From: Siphonodentalium dalli
Taxonomy: Eukaryota; Mollusca; Scaphopoda; Gadilida; Siphonodentaliidae
NCBI GenBank assembly: GCA_032622095.1
Contig: CP136061.1
Location: 39,933,797 to 39,997,796, forward strand
Direction of reading: 5' to 3'
Length of the DNA: 64,000 nucleotides
Below the pieces are notes generated by a model. That model saw only the letters and a program-made list of their open reading frames with translations, was not told the origin of the DNA and searched no databases. Below are positions 33,661-45,318 of the stretch, piece by piece (within the stretch, counting starts at the first letter, position 1; each line of letters opens with the position of its first letter). A program made the translations under genes and the position numbers.

Positions 33661-34020
33661 AAATGGAAGAAGTACATATTTGGAAGATGTGGTGGCCCTA
33701 AAAAGGAAAGTTGTTTGGTGGTCTTGAAATGCAGTTTTTCTTAACAGTCTTCCTTGATTAAAGTGATGTGAAACACTCCGGCAGACACCGGGCAGAGTGA
33801 TCAAATAAATAGAAATTAAGAATAATCTTTCTCAAAGTAGTTATTTGTTACGAATATTAATCCAAATGGATGTTACACAACGTCATTCTTATATATTAGT
33901 TAAATGCAATGACTCTCGATGGCAAAATGATTTTTGTTTAATTACAGCCGATAGTTGCGCCCCGAATCGAGATGTAAATATTTACAATTTGGAGTAGTTC
34001 AGACGATGTTCTATATGAAG
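33661..34020. other. Non-coding, no recognised feature
   Basis: A 73-codon minus-strand frame is not convincing. Nothing else seen. Confidence 0.5.
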
Positions 34021-34916
34021 CAGGGTTGGTGATTTTTTTGATTTTTTTAAATAAATCAAAAAAATCGATTTAATTGATTTAAATCAGATTTATTTGATTT
34101 AAATCGATTTTTTTGATTTTTTTCTTCTAATTGTTATGAAAATATGCAATTGTGCAATGTCTTTGATAAATGAAGGTTCTAAAAGGTGTTGCTTATTATA
34201 TCCAAGGCTGGTTTAATCAAAATTCTGTTATTATTTATTATTTTTTGTATAACTACATGTATCGAGCACAAATATCATGGCAAAACAGATATAGCAACCA
34301 TGGACTTCAATTGTGCATACACTAGGTCCATGTGAGTTCCAATGTTGTGATATCTGGGTAAGTAGACCTGTACTTAAAGATTTACTAATAAATTTAGTAA
34401 ATTTTGGCTGAGAACTGAATATATTATCAATCACCTTTGCTCCTCCGTGACTTGAAGACATACATGTAATCACACCATATATCAAGTATGGACATTAGAC
34501 AACTAGAGTAGTTTAGATGGCAGAGTATATGGTAGAATTACTTGGTTGGCATATACATATATGGCAATCAGAAAAGGAAATTTAATAGTGTAATGAGGAG
34601 TGCTGAATCTGATTGTAGTTACAAATAAGCGGAACAAGCCGTTGGAGCAGTAATCACGGTACCATGCAGTATGACTGTTTTGTATAGGGTTGACAATTAC
34701 TGCACAATTTCATATCTATTATCCAATTTTGTATATTGTTTAATCATAATCATGTTATAGTTTACAAAAAACCTTGTTAGATAATGTAAATTCTTGACAT
34801 ATGCAATTATTTCCAATTTTTTGATTTAAATCAATGATTTTTTTTTTTTAAATCATTGATTTAAATCTTGATTTAAATCAATGATTTAAATCGCTTGATT
34901 TAAATCAGCCAACCCT
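34021..34916. mobile_element. hAT-like non-autonomous element with 'TGATTTAAATC' ends
   Basis: Left end CAGGGTTGGTGATTT (34021) and right end complementary, ending CCAACCCTG at 34916. Both ends are followed inward by many overlapping 'gatttaaatc'/'aaatcaatgattta' palindromes. CAGGGTTG ends are common in hAT MITEs. The flanks are 'atatgaag' on the left and, four bases beyond the right end, 'ttatgaag', so an 8-bp duplication is probable but displaced. No transposase frame. Confidence 0.7.
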
Positions 34917-35288
34917 GAAATTTATGAAGTGGTGTGGTAGATCTTTTTGGAAATTTTCAGTGATGTTAGTAGAATGATAACATTCCCCACGTTGGAAAAG
35001 TGCCTGAGCACTAACTTATCAATTTCTCGCTCCCGAAAAATTCCATAATATGTCTTTAAACATATATATAAATCTCCGAAAAAAAAAATTGTAAAGCATT
35101 AAACGATTTGCTATATTTCCACTAGGGCATATATTTCATCTGATTTTGAGAGAATCCATATATACTTTTTCATGAGAATCCAGGGTAATTTGCGAGAATC
35201 TAGATTTGGATTCTCGCCGAAATATAAGCCCAGATTTCACTCTGAAGTGTGCCTAAATGGCATAAATTGTACCTTGGTTCCCATGTTC
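34917..35288. other. Non-coding, no recognised feature
   Basis: AT-rich, no frame or repeat partner found. Confidence 0.5.
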
Positions 35289-36240
35289 GCTATAAACTAG
35301 CTTGAAATTCGCAAACCAATGAATTTTTTTTCTTCAGAAAATTTACATTTTTATGATTCGCGACATAAATTGTCACCAATTGAAACAAATTTGATTCATC
35401 GTGGAAGTTAGTCGGTGACTATAAATAATGTCACCATTCAACTGAATGTTGTTGAATTCTATTGAGATGTGGAGCAGACAATATATTGGGAGGCTCGGAG
35501 GCTCCATAGCATGAGGCCCCCACCCCCCTTTTTCGTATGCCGTATTCCATGCCCTGTTATGAGGTACGCCGTATTTCCGGCCCCTCTGTTAGGAGGTATT
35601 CGGTATTCCAAAAATACCGGTATTCGTACGCCGACCTTCCAAAAAATGAAGTTTTCATATATTTTTATGTATTCCATATGGTATTCCGTATTCCAACTTC
35701 TGTGTTAAGTGGTATTCCGTCTTCCATGAGGGGTGGGGGGTGGGGGCCTCTAGCAGCTGCTCCTCAATCCTTACCAGATGTCAGTAAAAGTTTCCCATTT
35801 CATTATTTCAGTTCTTTAGCAATCTTAAGCATTATATGTAATGCCCTGACCATGCTCAATACTAGCTTGAAATTGGCGAAACAATGAATTTTTTTTCTTC
35901 AGAAAATTAACATTTTTATGACTCGCGACATAATTGTCATCAATAAAAACAAATTTTATTCATCGTGGAAGTTAGTCGGTGACTATAAATAATGTCACCA
36001 TTCAACTGAATGTTGTTGAGCATATTTCAACCAATTTTGGAAGTTTAAATGAATATTTTCTTCACACTCAAAGTCAATTGACAAATTTCAGGATTTTAGC
36101 CTGCTTCGTTGGGACCAAATATTTGTTGTGCACACTGAAGGAACGTCTACCATCACTCGATAGGCCAGATTATGCCCTGACCATGCTATAAAGTATTAAA
36201 CTAGCTTGAAATTGGCAAAACTATGAATTTTTTTGGTTGA
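35289..36240 (+). repeat. ~165-bp direct repeats (two full, one partial)
   Basis: 'ctagcttgaaatt(c/g)gc(a/g)aa' followed by 'atgaattttttttcttcaga', 'ttcatcgtggaagttagtcg' and 'caactgaatgttgttga' occurs at 35295-35456 and 35862-36020. The first part recurs at ~36195-36240. The first copy is followed by the short inverted-end insert at 35508-35756. Confidence 0.85.
35508..35756. mobile_element. Possible small TIR element with C-rich/G-rich ends
   Basis: The 'gaggcccccacccccc' stretch near 35512-35528 has its complement ('ggggggtgggggcctc') near 35733-35750. Inside are repeated 'ggtattcc(g/a)tattcca' motifs. It lies between two direct-repeat copies. Ends and target duplication are not certain. 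Confidence 0.4.
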
Positions 36241-37246
36241 ACAAATTTACATGGGAATCTCCATAGAAAACGGTTATATTTCGATAAAAACGAAAGTAAT
36301 GCGAAATGAAAGTCGCCACTGGCCAGAATTGTGCAGAATAACATATGAGTCAAGTTATATGCGAATATTTGACCTCATTCGATTAAATAGTCTCGTATTT
36401 AAGGAATCAATGCCAATGGCGCTCGGACATGTGGAAATTTTGTCCGTCGCACTCGCAGACTGTAAGGCGGAATTGTGAAATGTAAACACGCATTACCTTT
36501 TGTGAGAATAACACAAGCGCAGACTTTATCAAAGTAATGCAATACACAACAAAAAATAGGATAAAACGGATATAAACACGGTATAAGTGAGAATAAACGT
36601 GGAAACAGTTGACAACATTTGTTCGGTTATTCGGCAAAACCGAAGGTATAGATTTATGGTCACTAACAAGAAATTCAATTAATTGAGGAAAAACACCCAC
36701 TGTCCTGAGTGGTATTGATAAGCTGTTGGGGGGGGGGGGAGAGATATTAATTGTGTTAAAGTGCAATGGGAAGTAATTGCGGTTAAGGGTAATAAGAAAT
36801 GTCTTATTGCATTCTCATTGGGCTTAATCATAATTAGAGATTCCTTAAGTTATTGCGGTTAATCGAAATTGTCTATCAAATGTCAATTTTGATTCCCATA
36901 GAGATCATCAATGATGTCTATGCGCAGGGTCGACGTGCCAATCTTCTCTATTTGGATTCCAATTGTTGGCTCATTAAATATGCACATATGCTTAAGATAC
37001 AGTCGTGCACGAAGCGAGCTCCTGTAAGTCGGGTTTTGGATCCCATGCAGTTAATGAAAATATCATTGAAATAATCAGTTTCCCCCAATAAACAACCATA
37101 TATTCAATATACATGTTTTGGAGCAGAATTAGGCAGTCCATATTGGACGCCATCATGGAATTTATTTTTTTTGGTTTAATTTTCACACATATTTATTAGT
37201 TATGTGGATGGAGTTCTCATTAAACCTCACATCCTTATATTGGTTA
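36241..37246. other. Non-coding; G-run at 36729-36738
   Basis: Frames at 36233-36478 (+) and 36407-36766 (-) overlap each other and have no recognisable content. No gene called. Confidence 0.5.
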
Positions 37247-37717
37247 CAGTAATGCCCAAAGTAATTGACCACTTAACCACATCAGAATTATTGGTAATTT
37301 TTCAGCATTTAAAATCCTGACAAATTACCCATTATTCAGCTGTGGTCAATTACTTTGTACATTACTGTATGAGGATTGAGTTATCATTACACCTCAAATC
37401 CTTATATTGGTTACAGTAATGCCCAAAGTAATTGACCACTTAACCACAGCAGAATTATGGGTATTTTTTCAGCATTTAAAATCCTGACAAATTACCAATA
37501 ATTATGCTGTGGTTAAGTGGTCGATTACTTTGGACATTACTGTATGAGGATTGAGTTATTATTACACCTCAAATCCTTATATTGGTTACAGTAATGCCCA
37601 AAGTAATTGACCACTTAACCACAGCAGAATTATGGGTAATTTTTCAGGATTTAAAATCATGAAAAAATACCCATTATTTTGCTGTGGTTAAGTGATCAAT
37701 TACTTTGGACATTACTG
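37247..37717. mobile_element. Three tandem copies of a hairpin MITE (TA...CAGTAATG ends)
   Basis: Units at 37247-37367, 37414-37542 and 37589-37717 each begin CAGTAATG(C)CCAAAGTAAT and end with the complement ATTACTTTG(G/T)ACATTACTG, with TA on both sides. Each folds into a ~55-60 bp stem around 'cagcatttaaaatcctgac'. The ~46-bp spacers ('tgaggattgagttat(c/t)attac'...) are also repeated, so MITE plus flank was duplicated as a block (period ~167-175). TA flanks suggest a Tc1/mariner-type origin. Confidence 0.88.
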
Positions 37718-38029
37718 TATGTAGATGGAGTTAAACCTCACATCAGTGTGTTGGGGATTTGGACCTTGACTTGGGACCTTTTGTTTTTAACGCGACAAAT
37801 GCGCGTACACCTTATACACAAATTTCTTATGTAACCAGAGTTTTTCTTGGATAAGATGAGTTTGAAGCCTGCTTACATTTCAAAATGTTGTCAGTTTTAT
37901 ATTGTCTGCAGCGGAACTCAACGCGTTGAAGCAAAAGTTAGAAAAGATAAAATGTGTACGTAATGAGACTATAATACAACTGAAAAAATAAACTGAGGGA
38001 GGGGTGGGCGATACAGGGAACTAAGGGTT

Positions 38030-38690
38030 GAACCGATATAAATTTGTAGAGCGATAACGACCGATGTTGACATAATATGCATCTGAACTCTACTGTTGCA
38101 ACATGGCTATACAATAGGGGGGTGTCAGAATCTTAGTCATCTCTATATAGTGCCAGAATAGTCATCTATAAGATGTTGGGTTGGTTATATGGACTCGGAG
38201 AAAAAGTGGTTTGTACCGATGAACTGACATAAATTAGTGGAGCGATGTTGCATCGCGACTGTACTAAAGCAGCAATGATGTAAAATGGGGGGGGGGAGTC
38301 TGAAATTATCTATCACTATAGATGGCATCAGGATTATATAGATAGGAATAGCAATTGATATACGTATACAGTATACTATAGTAATACCATAGACATATAA
38401 GTACAAATATCACGTGATAAAATATTACGTTACGTGAATATACCGATGAAAGAAATAAATAAATTGGACCGGGATTAGAGGTTGGGTTGGTTATATGTGG
38501 ATAATTGGATATGGAATTCATACCGATGAAACGATACAAATTAGTGGAGCGATAATGACCAATGTTGACACTTACCAGGCTACGCGCGGGAGAAAATAGG
38601 GGTTGATACGATAGACCAAAATAAATTTGTCAGGTGATAATGACCAATGTTGACCTATAAAGTAACGCGACTATACTGTCGCATAATTAT
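38030..38690 (+). repeat. Loose diverged repeats ('accgatga...aaatta(g)tggagcgat')
   Basis: Copies at ~38032, 38217, 38522 and 38608 share '(a)ccgat', 'ataaatttgt/aaattagtgg', 'agcgataatgaccaatgttg'. 'ggttgggttggttatat' occurs twice (38176, 38480). Old and irregular. The stretch 37740-38030 has nothing else. Confidence 0.55.
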
Positions 38691-38800
38691 CAGGTGTAAC
38701 CGGTCAAATATGAACTCTAGTGACCAATATAGAACAGGTCAGAAAACATTCGCAGGGCCCTAATTGGCCTAAAATTTATTTAACACTCCATTTGCCATTA

Positions 38801-39130
38801 TTGGCATTAAAATTGATTTATGTCGATAAAACTGTCATTTTTCAAAATTTTAAGCTGAGACTTGGAGTGTGTTGGTGGGATAGCTACATATTCGTAAAAT
38901 GACAGAGTACATCACGCAATTATGTTTTAGATGGAAGAAATGAATTTTTTTCAATGATAAAATTTAACATGGAATTTAACATTATGGCATTAACATCGAT
39001 TTATGTCGATAAAACTGTCATTTTTCAAACTTTTAGGCTGAGACTTGGTGTATGTGTGTGTGATACATATATGTTCCTAAAATGACCGAGTCCAGCGCGT
39101 AATTATGTTTTAGATGGAAGAAATTGAATT
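38801..39130 (+). repeat. Direct duplication, period ~185 bp
   Basis: 'gatttatgtcgataaaactg', 'tcatttttcaaa', 'ctgagacttgg' and 'aattatgttttagatggaag' occur in the same order at ~38815-38937 and ~38998-39120. Confidence 0.85.
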
Positions 39131-39949
39131 TGACATTTTCACAAAAACACGCCAATTCCGAATCCAGATGACCTACTTCAGTACTTGCAGACGAGCGCTC
39201 GTTAATATTCATGCCAAGAAATACAGGCGTCAAACTCATCTTTTTGGAAGGTTAATCCGATATACACATATTGAAATAATCCTTCCAGAACACCTTCCAA
39301 GATATAGAAGAATATTTTAATAGATTAGGACGCCAAAACAGTCGTAATGAAAGAATTAAAATGCACATCGCCTTCGCGTCGATTGTCATCGGCATTGGAA
39401 TTAGACCATTGTATCTGTTTTGCGCATGCGCAAGTCACTTTCCATATTTGGAATTTCCATATATGGGATTTGTGTTAACATGATCACCGATCAATCCATT
39501 AACAAACAAATTACCACGCAATTATCTTAGCATAAAAATATATTGTAATTTATGCAACTACGACCCTGGTAACCCTGATAACTAATAAAATATACCGGCC
39601 AATTCATTTTAAGATCGTTATTTCACTTTGCTTTAAGCATAAATACACTCTTAAACGCACATAAACGACCCATTGGCGTTAAAATTAAATATACTCGGTA
39701 TTTATTATATTAGTTTTTTATTGCTCAGTATAGAGTTAGACCCTTGACACCTGTCAATATATTTGGGCTGAATTCATATGATGCGGTATTATTCCTCGAA
39801 ATAAACAACAAAGCAGTCGTTACTTCGAAATGTCGTTTGGGCTAACATTTACACAAATCCTTCGCGTGTTCTCCTCAATTGGCACGCAGGTTCTCAGTCG
39901 ACACACAGGTTATCCCAGAAAGTGGTGTGAAATAAACACCCAAGGTTTG
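39131..39949. other. Non-coding, no recognised feature
   Basis: Only short frames without family resemblance. Confidence 0.5.
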
Positions 39950-41095
39950 GGTGAAACGAGCGATGATCACACAAGGCAGTAAGTGGGCGGTTACCGCACC
40001 AATAGACGAGCGATGACCACGCACTGTAGTCAGTGGTCGGTTACCGCAATGATATACGAGCGATGGTTACGGGTGGTAGTCGGTGGGCGGTTACCGCACC
40101 AATAGACGAGCGATGACCACGCACTGTAGTCAGTGGTCGGTCACCGCAATGATATACGAGCGATGGTTACGAATGGTAGTCGGTGGGTGGTTACCGCACC
40201 AATAGACGAGCGATGACCAAGCACTGTAGTCAGTGGTCGGTTACCGCAATGATATACGAGCGATGGTTACGGATGGTAGTCGGTGGGCGGTTACCGCACC
40301 AATATACGAGCGGTGACCACGCACTGTAGTCAGTGGTCGGTTACCGCAATGATATACGAGCGATGGTTACGAATGGTAGTCGGTGGGTGGTTACCGCACC
40401 AATAGACGAGCGATGACCACGCACTGTAGTCAGTGGTCGGTTACCGCAATGACATATGAGCGATGGTTACGGATGGTAGTCGGTGGGCGGTTACCGCACC
40501 AATATACGAGCGATGACCACGCATGGTAGTCGGTGGGCGGTTACCGCACCAATAGACGAGCGATGACCACACATGGTATATATAGTCAGAGGGCGGTTAT
40601 CGCACAAATAGACGAGCTATGACCACGCGTGGGCGGTTACCGCGCTAACTGAAGAGTGACGACCACGCATGGTAGTCAGTGTGTTGGGTTACCATCATAA
40701 CAGACGAGCGATGATCATGCATGGTAGTCAGTGTGTTCGGTTACCACCCTAACAAACGAGCGATGATCACGCATGGTAGTCAGTGGGCGGTTACCATGGT
40801 AACATACGAGTGATTATCACGCATGGTAGTCAGTGTGGGCGGTCACCGCGCTAACATACGAGCGATGACTACGCATGGTAGTCAATGAGCGGTTACCGCG
40901 GTAACATACAAGTGATGATCATTCATGGTAGTCGGTGAGCGGTTATCGCACCAATATACGAGCGATGATCACGCATGGTATAGTAAGTGGGCGGTTACCG
41001 CGCTAACATACGAGCGATGATCACGCATGGTATAGTCAGTGAGCGGTTACCGCGCTAACATACGAGCGGTGATCAAGCACCGTAGCGGTTCTAAC
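39950..41095 (+). repeat. ~49-bp satellite array with a dimeric higher-order stretch
   Basis: About 23 monomers of the type 'acgagcgatgaccacgca' + 'tggtagtcagtgggcggtta' + 'ccgc'. From ~40000 to ~40500 two monomer types alternate: one with 'gaccacgcactgtagtcagt' and 'cgcaatgatat', one with 'ggttacg(g/a)atggtagtcgg' and 'cgcaccaatag', giving a ~97-bp dimer. After ~40500 only single, more varied monomers follow. Related monomers are at 45003-45265 and one at ~26797. Confidence 0.95.
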
Positions 41096-41334
41096 ACACA
41101 AATGATTGGTTTAAACATATTTATTACCAATAAGTATATTGCAATACACATTGGCATTGGGATTGGAGGACAATTGCGACCCACTTATGCGTAACCCCGC
41201 TCCAAATTGCCGTTATAACACTGATATAGTATAATTGGGATTGTCAGCACAATAGGTATAACATATTTATAAGTGTATACATATATCATTATATATTCTT
41301 TGAAGTATAATTTGTAGTCTCACCACCCCACACA
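41096..41334. other. Fragment of a dispersed repeat
   Basis: 'ggtttaaacatatttatt' and 'gattggaggacaa' with matching spacing are shared with ~12395-12500, inside the 2-kb TIR element. Confidence 0.5.
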
Positions 41335-43964
41335 TCTATTTATATATTTGCGAATGTCTGTCTGTCTGTGTTCTATAGACATTTACAGGGGACCATCTAG
41401 ATAACAACAGAGGGGTCTATTTGGGGTACTTTTTTACGAGAAAGATAATGGTGGGGTTTAGAATTTTTGAAATTGACGCTGTTGTTGTCAGGGGCACAAA
41501 AGGAGGGGGGCAGAAACACAATTGTCGCCGATTTCCACCAAACATATACATAATCATCTCCATGACATGATGAATCTAATGTTGTGGTTTATAGATGTCA
41601 AAAGTAGCGCCATTTGAGTCAGGGTGCACGGAGGGGGAGAGGGGCACAAGAATTGATAAACCTGTTTAGCGCCGATTTCCACAAAGTTGATACACATGAA
41701 ACGAGGAATCTAATCGTGTGTGATCAAGATGGCAAAAGTGGCGCCCGTCGAGTCAGGGGTGCACGGAAGAAGAGAGTGGCACCAAAATTTATCAAACTTT
41801 TTAGCGCCGAACTCAACCAAATTGATATACATTCTTCTCCATGATACGACAAATATAATCGTGTGATGTGGAGACGCCATGTTGGTGCCGTTTGGATGAC
41901 AGATGGAGGGGGCACTTAATTTGATAACAATGTATTTTGTCGCCGATTATCAACAAACTTATACATTGTCATATTCATGATATCAGGAGCGTAACGGTGT
42001 GTCTTAAAGCTGTCATAAGTGGCGTGTGCTTTAAATATGTCAAAGTGGCATTTAAAGAGTGATTTAAAGATGGCTAAAGTGGTGCAATTTGAGACAGGGG
42101 TGCAATGAAGAGGAGAGGGACGCCAAAATTGAAAAAAAAAACTGTTTTAAGCGCCGATTTCCACCAGATGGATACAAATTCTTCTCCACCAAACTTATAC
42201 ATAATCATCGCCATGATATCAGGAATCTAATCGCCAAATTGGCGACGTTTGTTTAAGAGATAGGGCACTTGATACGAATTTGTTTGTCGCCGATTTCCAC
42301 AAATTTTATATAATTATATTCATCGTCATAATGAGTAGAGATGTCATAGTGGCGCCACTTGAGTCAAGGATAGGGTGGGGAGGAACAACATATATAGCAA
42401 TATGTTTAAGGCAAATTTCCACCAAATTCATACACATTGTTCTCCAATGATACGAGGAATCAAATTGTGTGGACCTGTTGAAGACGCCAAGGTTGGTGCC
42501 TACATTTGCGAATGTCGGGTCTGTCAATACCTTCATGTGGACCATCTATATGACACCAACTTATTACTAGAAAGATAATGGTCTGGGTTAAAGTTTTCTA
42601 AAAAGATGCTGTTTGTGTCAGGTGCAAAACATGGGGATTTCCCCAAACTGATACAATATCATCTCCATGATATGGTGTTGTTCGGGTCCGGAGTGCACAG
42701 AGGGCACCAACATATATTTATACGCACATTTCCTCCCAATTGATACACATTCTTCCACATGATACGCGAAATTTAATCGTGTGATTTAAATGGGGGTCGC
42801 TTGGATGAGTGATGGGGAGGCACTAAATTTTATAAGAATTTGTTTATTTTCCGATTGCTACCACACATATACGTAATCATCTCCGTGATATCAGGAATCT
42901 AATGGATGTGGTTTAGATATGGGAAAAGGGGCACCGTTCGCGTTATTAATGTGGAAGGGATGAACACCAAAGCTGATACAAATATTATTGGCACTAATTT
43001 CTTTCTACCAAGAAGGGGCGCTATACATGTAACATTGATGAAAATGTTTTAGTCGCCAATATCAACAAAAGTTGTATAAAGTAATCTCCATATAATTCGT
43101 TCTATAAGGAGTTTTTTGGCGTTCACATTTCACAGCCTCGACATGTGGTGACCTAATTAAGTCACTTGAACAATTACATCTTCTCAACTGTCATTCGTAT
43201 GGGGACGGGAATCAGGACATTCATACCGTGAGTTTGCAAAACAGATACATAGCAGAAAACATTATAAGTATACTTATCATTATATTTAAGAGATGCATTA
43301 TATTCTTCCAAAATCAGGGACCTTGAATCATTAGAGGGTGGCATTTTAGACTGGGCAATGTATTATAACACAAATTGAGTCAAGATATTTTTCGCAAGAT
43401 AGATACAATTTGTCAAGAGAGATGGAAATGCGTTGAAGACCCATTCGCAATAGTGGTGACAGTATGCAGTCAAATATAGGTTTTTCTGAGATAAAATAAA
43501 AAGTCAGTAGCGCATGACTTTTGAGGATCCTCCAATGCTGGAAGCTGACAAGGGTATATCACCCGATACAGATCATAAGGGTATATCACCCGATACAGAT
43601 CATAAGGGTATATCACCCGATACAAGGGTATATCACCCGATACAAGGGTATATCACCCGATACAAGGGTATATCACCCGATACAAGGGTATATCACCCGA
43701 TACAGATAATTTCTTTCAGTTTTATAACAGACTCATAGCCTAACATAAACAACTTAAACCCTCGCTCGGTGTTGGTTACATGTAGCTGATATATATAGCA
43801 ACTTGTATTAGCCACTACAACACCATGGACAGATGAGCAACAGGGCATTTCTTTAAAACATATTGATCAAGACTATTCTATATTCCCAGCACATGCATGT
43901 CCACACTACACAACAGAGGGTATCACCTCGATTTAACATGAGCAACGCCGGGTAACCCTGCTAG
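41335..43964 (+). mobile_element. Non-autonomous Helitron, copy 2
   Basis: Starts A|TCTATTTATATATTTGCG and ends CTAG|T (43961-43964), with the same head 'gcgaatgtctgtctgtctgt' and tail 'gcaacgccgggtaa' as copy 1. Its 3' hairpin has lost two pairs (43935-43952). Diverged ~280-bp internal units and a second head-like module at ~42503 mirror copy 1, as does the block from 'ccatgtggtgaccgaatta'-like text to the end. It carries an expanded minisatellite where copy 1 has one unit. No Rep/helicase frame. Confidence 0.85.
43551..43706 (+). repeat. 20/27-bp minisatellite inside Helitron copy 2
   Basis: 'aagggtatatcacccgatac' appears seven times: the first two are spaced by 'agatcat', the rest are pure 20-mers. 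The homologous site in copy 1 (~16113) has one unit. The 62-74 codon frames here are artefacts. Confidence 0.95.
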
Positions 43965-44074
43965 TTCTTCATAATTCCAATCAGATGATCGAGTAGCTGT
44001 TTTAAATGTGATGCATGTACCTCAATGTGCATTGATAACATTTTACAATTTGTATCTTGAGGCGAGCTTCTTAA

Positions 44075-44215
44075 CCTTTTCAGTGCCAAGTACGATTTTT
44101 GTATCAACCCATAAGCTCTTTCCATCAATGTATCACATTATTATAATCAATAAATTTGACAAATGATCAAGGAAATATGGGTTGATACAAAAATCGGATT
44201 TGGAACTGAAAGGGC
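44075..44215. mobile_element. ~140-bp hairpin MITE
   Basis: The left (44075-44113) and right (44177-44215) arms are complementary: 'cagtgccaagtacgattttt' plus 'gtatcaaccca' against 'tgggttgatac' plus 'aaaaatcggatttggaactg'. TAA flanks both (44072-44074 and 44216-44218). It sits at the 3' end of the LINE relic. Confidence 0.8.
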
Positions 44216-44218
44216 TAA

Positions 44219-45000
44219 TAGAACTTTGTCGGGTTTCCTCGCGTGTCGTATCTTGTAAGTAATTTTGCACAGCTTTAAAGATATCTTCATTTTCTAATTG
44301 TTTTAAGTTCTGATCCCCAAATAATAATGTCTTAACTGAATGTATATTAAAACGCAGAAGAATATTACGGAGTGTAATTCTTTCTTGAAAGTGTAGGTGG
44401 CATTAAAAATAGTGGATTAGAAGTGGGACGATTTAAATTCGAATCATTTCTCAGTTCGTAATCACATTTATCCTTAACTTTTGATGGAAGAAGCTGCGTT
44501 AGCTACATGTAGGCGGGAACTTTGCCGTTTGCAATGTTGTAAATTATACTCACTCGTTTAACATACCGCCTACTTTCCAGCTTCTCCCATCCGAGTTCAG
44601 TGAGTAACCGATCATGAGGGACAGATTTTGTACAGCCTCAGTGTAATTGTATACGCGCGGCTTCGATCTCTATATCATCTAGTCTTTATAATATATACTC
44701 ATGTGACCCAAACCACACACAACTATATTTGTTTTATAATATTTTCTATACTTGTAAACAGCAGTACTTTCGTTTTAGCAATATTGAATTTGACTATCCG
44801 CTTATCAACCCATTCACTGATTTTCCGCATGTCATGATTTATTGATGATTCTGAAGTTTGTAGATCAGAGTTTGCATTCATGAGACATATATCGTCGGCA
44901 AATAGTCTAGCTCGGGACTCTAACTTGTCCGCAATGTCATTTATATATATGAGAAACATAAGAGGGCCGATTACGTATCATTGAGGGACTACTGCAGCCA
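44219..45000 (-). pseudogene. LINE ORF2 relic: reverse-transcriptase palm and C-terminus
   Basis: Read on the minus strand, 44959 to 44723 encodes 'FLIYINDIADKLESRARLFA' and then DD, the LINE reverse-transcriptase palm. The catalytic FADD box is at 44891-44902. Just upstream the frame reads V-P-Q-stop-Y-V-I-G-P-L, with a TGA (44978-44980) where the family has Gly. Downstream, in shifted frames, come 'LGWEKLESRRYVKRVSIIY' (~44540-44600), 'KDKCDYELRNDSNL' (~44430-44480) and 'LLFGDQNLKQLENEDIF' (~44270-44330), the usual thumb and C-terminal order. The element is 5'-truncated where the satellite begins (~45003), internally shortened and frameshifted, so it is dead. Confidence 0.88.
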
Positions 45001-45002
45001 CA

Positions 45003-45265
45003 TGCGAGTGATGACCACGCAATGTAGTCAATGGGCGGTTACCAAGCTCACAGACGAGCAATGGTCACACATGTTGGTCAGTGGGTGGTTACCGAGCTAA
45101 CAGATAAGCGATGACCTCGCATGTTGGTCAGTGTGTGGTTACCGAGCTAACAGATAAGCGATGACCACGCATGGTAGTCAGTGGGTGGTTACTTAGCTAA
45201 CAGATAAGCGATGACTACGCATGGTAGTCAGTGGGCAGTTATCGCGCTAACATACTAGCTATGTT
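45003..45265 (+). repeat. ~49-bp satellite, second locus (~5 monomers)
   Basis: Monomers such as 'gcgatgaccacgcatggtag' + 'tcagtgggtggttaccgagc' + 'taacagataa' belong to the family at 39950-41095 but form their own subgroup ('gagctaacagataa'). The array abuts the LINE relic. Confidence 0.9.
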
Positions 45266-45318
45266 GACATGTGTATTGGTTTTATGAAGTGTGCATCATG
45301 CAGCGGGAATTGTGCATA

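Noticed and set aside
33583-33804. 73-codon minus-strand frame near the SINE
   Set aside because: Overlaps tandem repeats and shows no protein-family pattern.
43514-43738. Frames with a repeated 'GYITRYK/RVYHPIQ' pattern, first suspected as a repeat protein
   Set aside because: They are translations of the 20-bp minisatellite within a Helitron.
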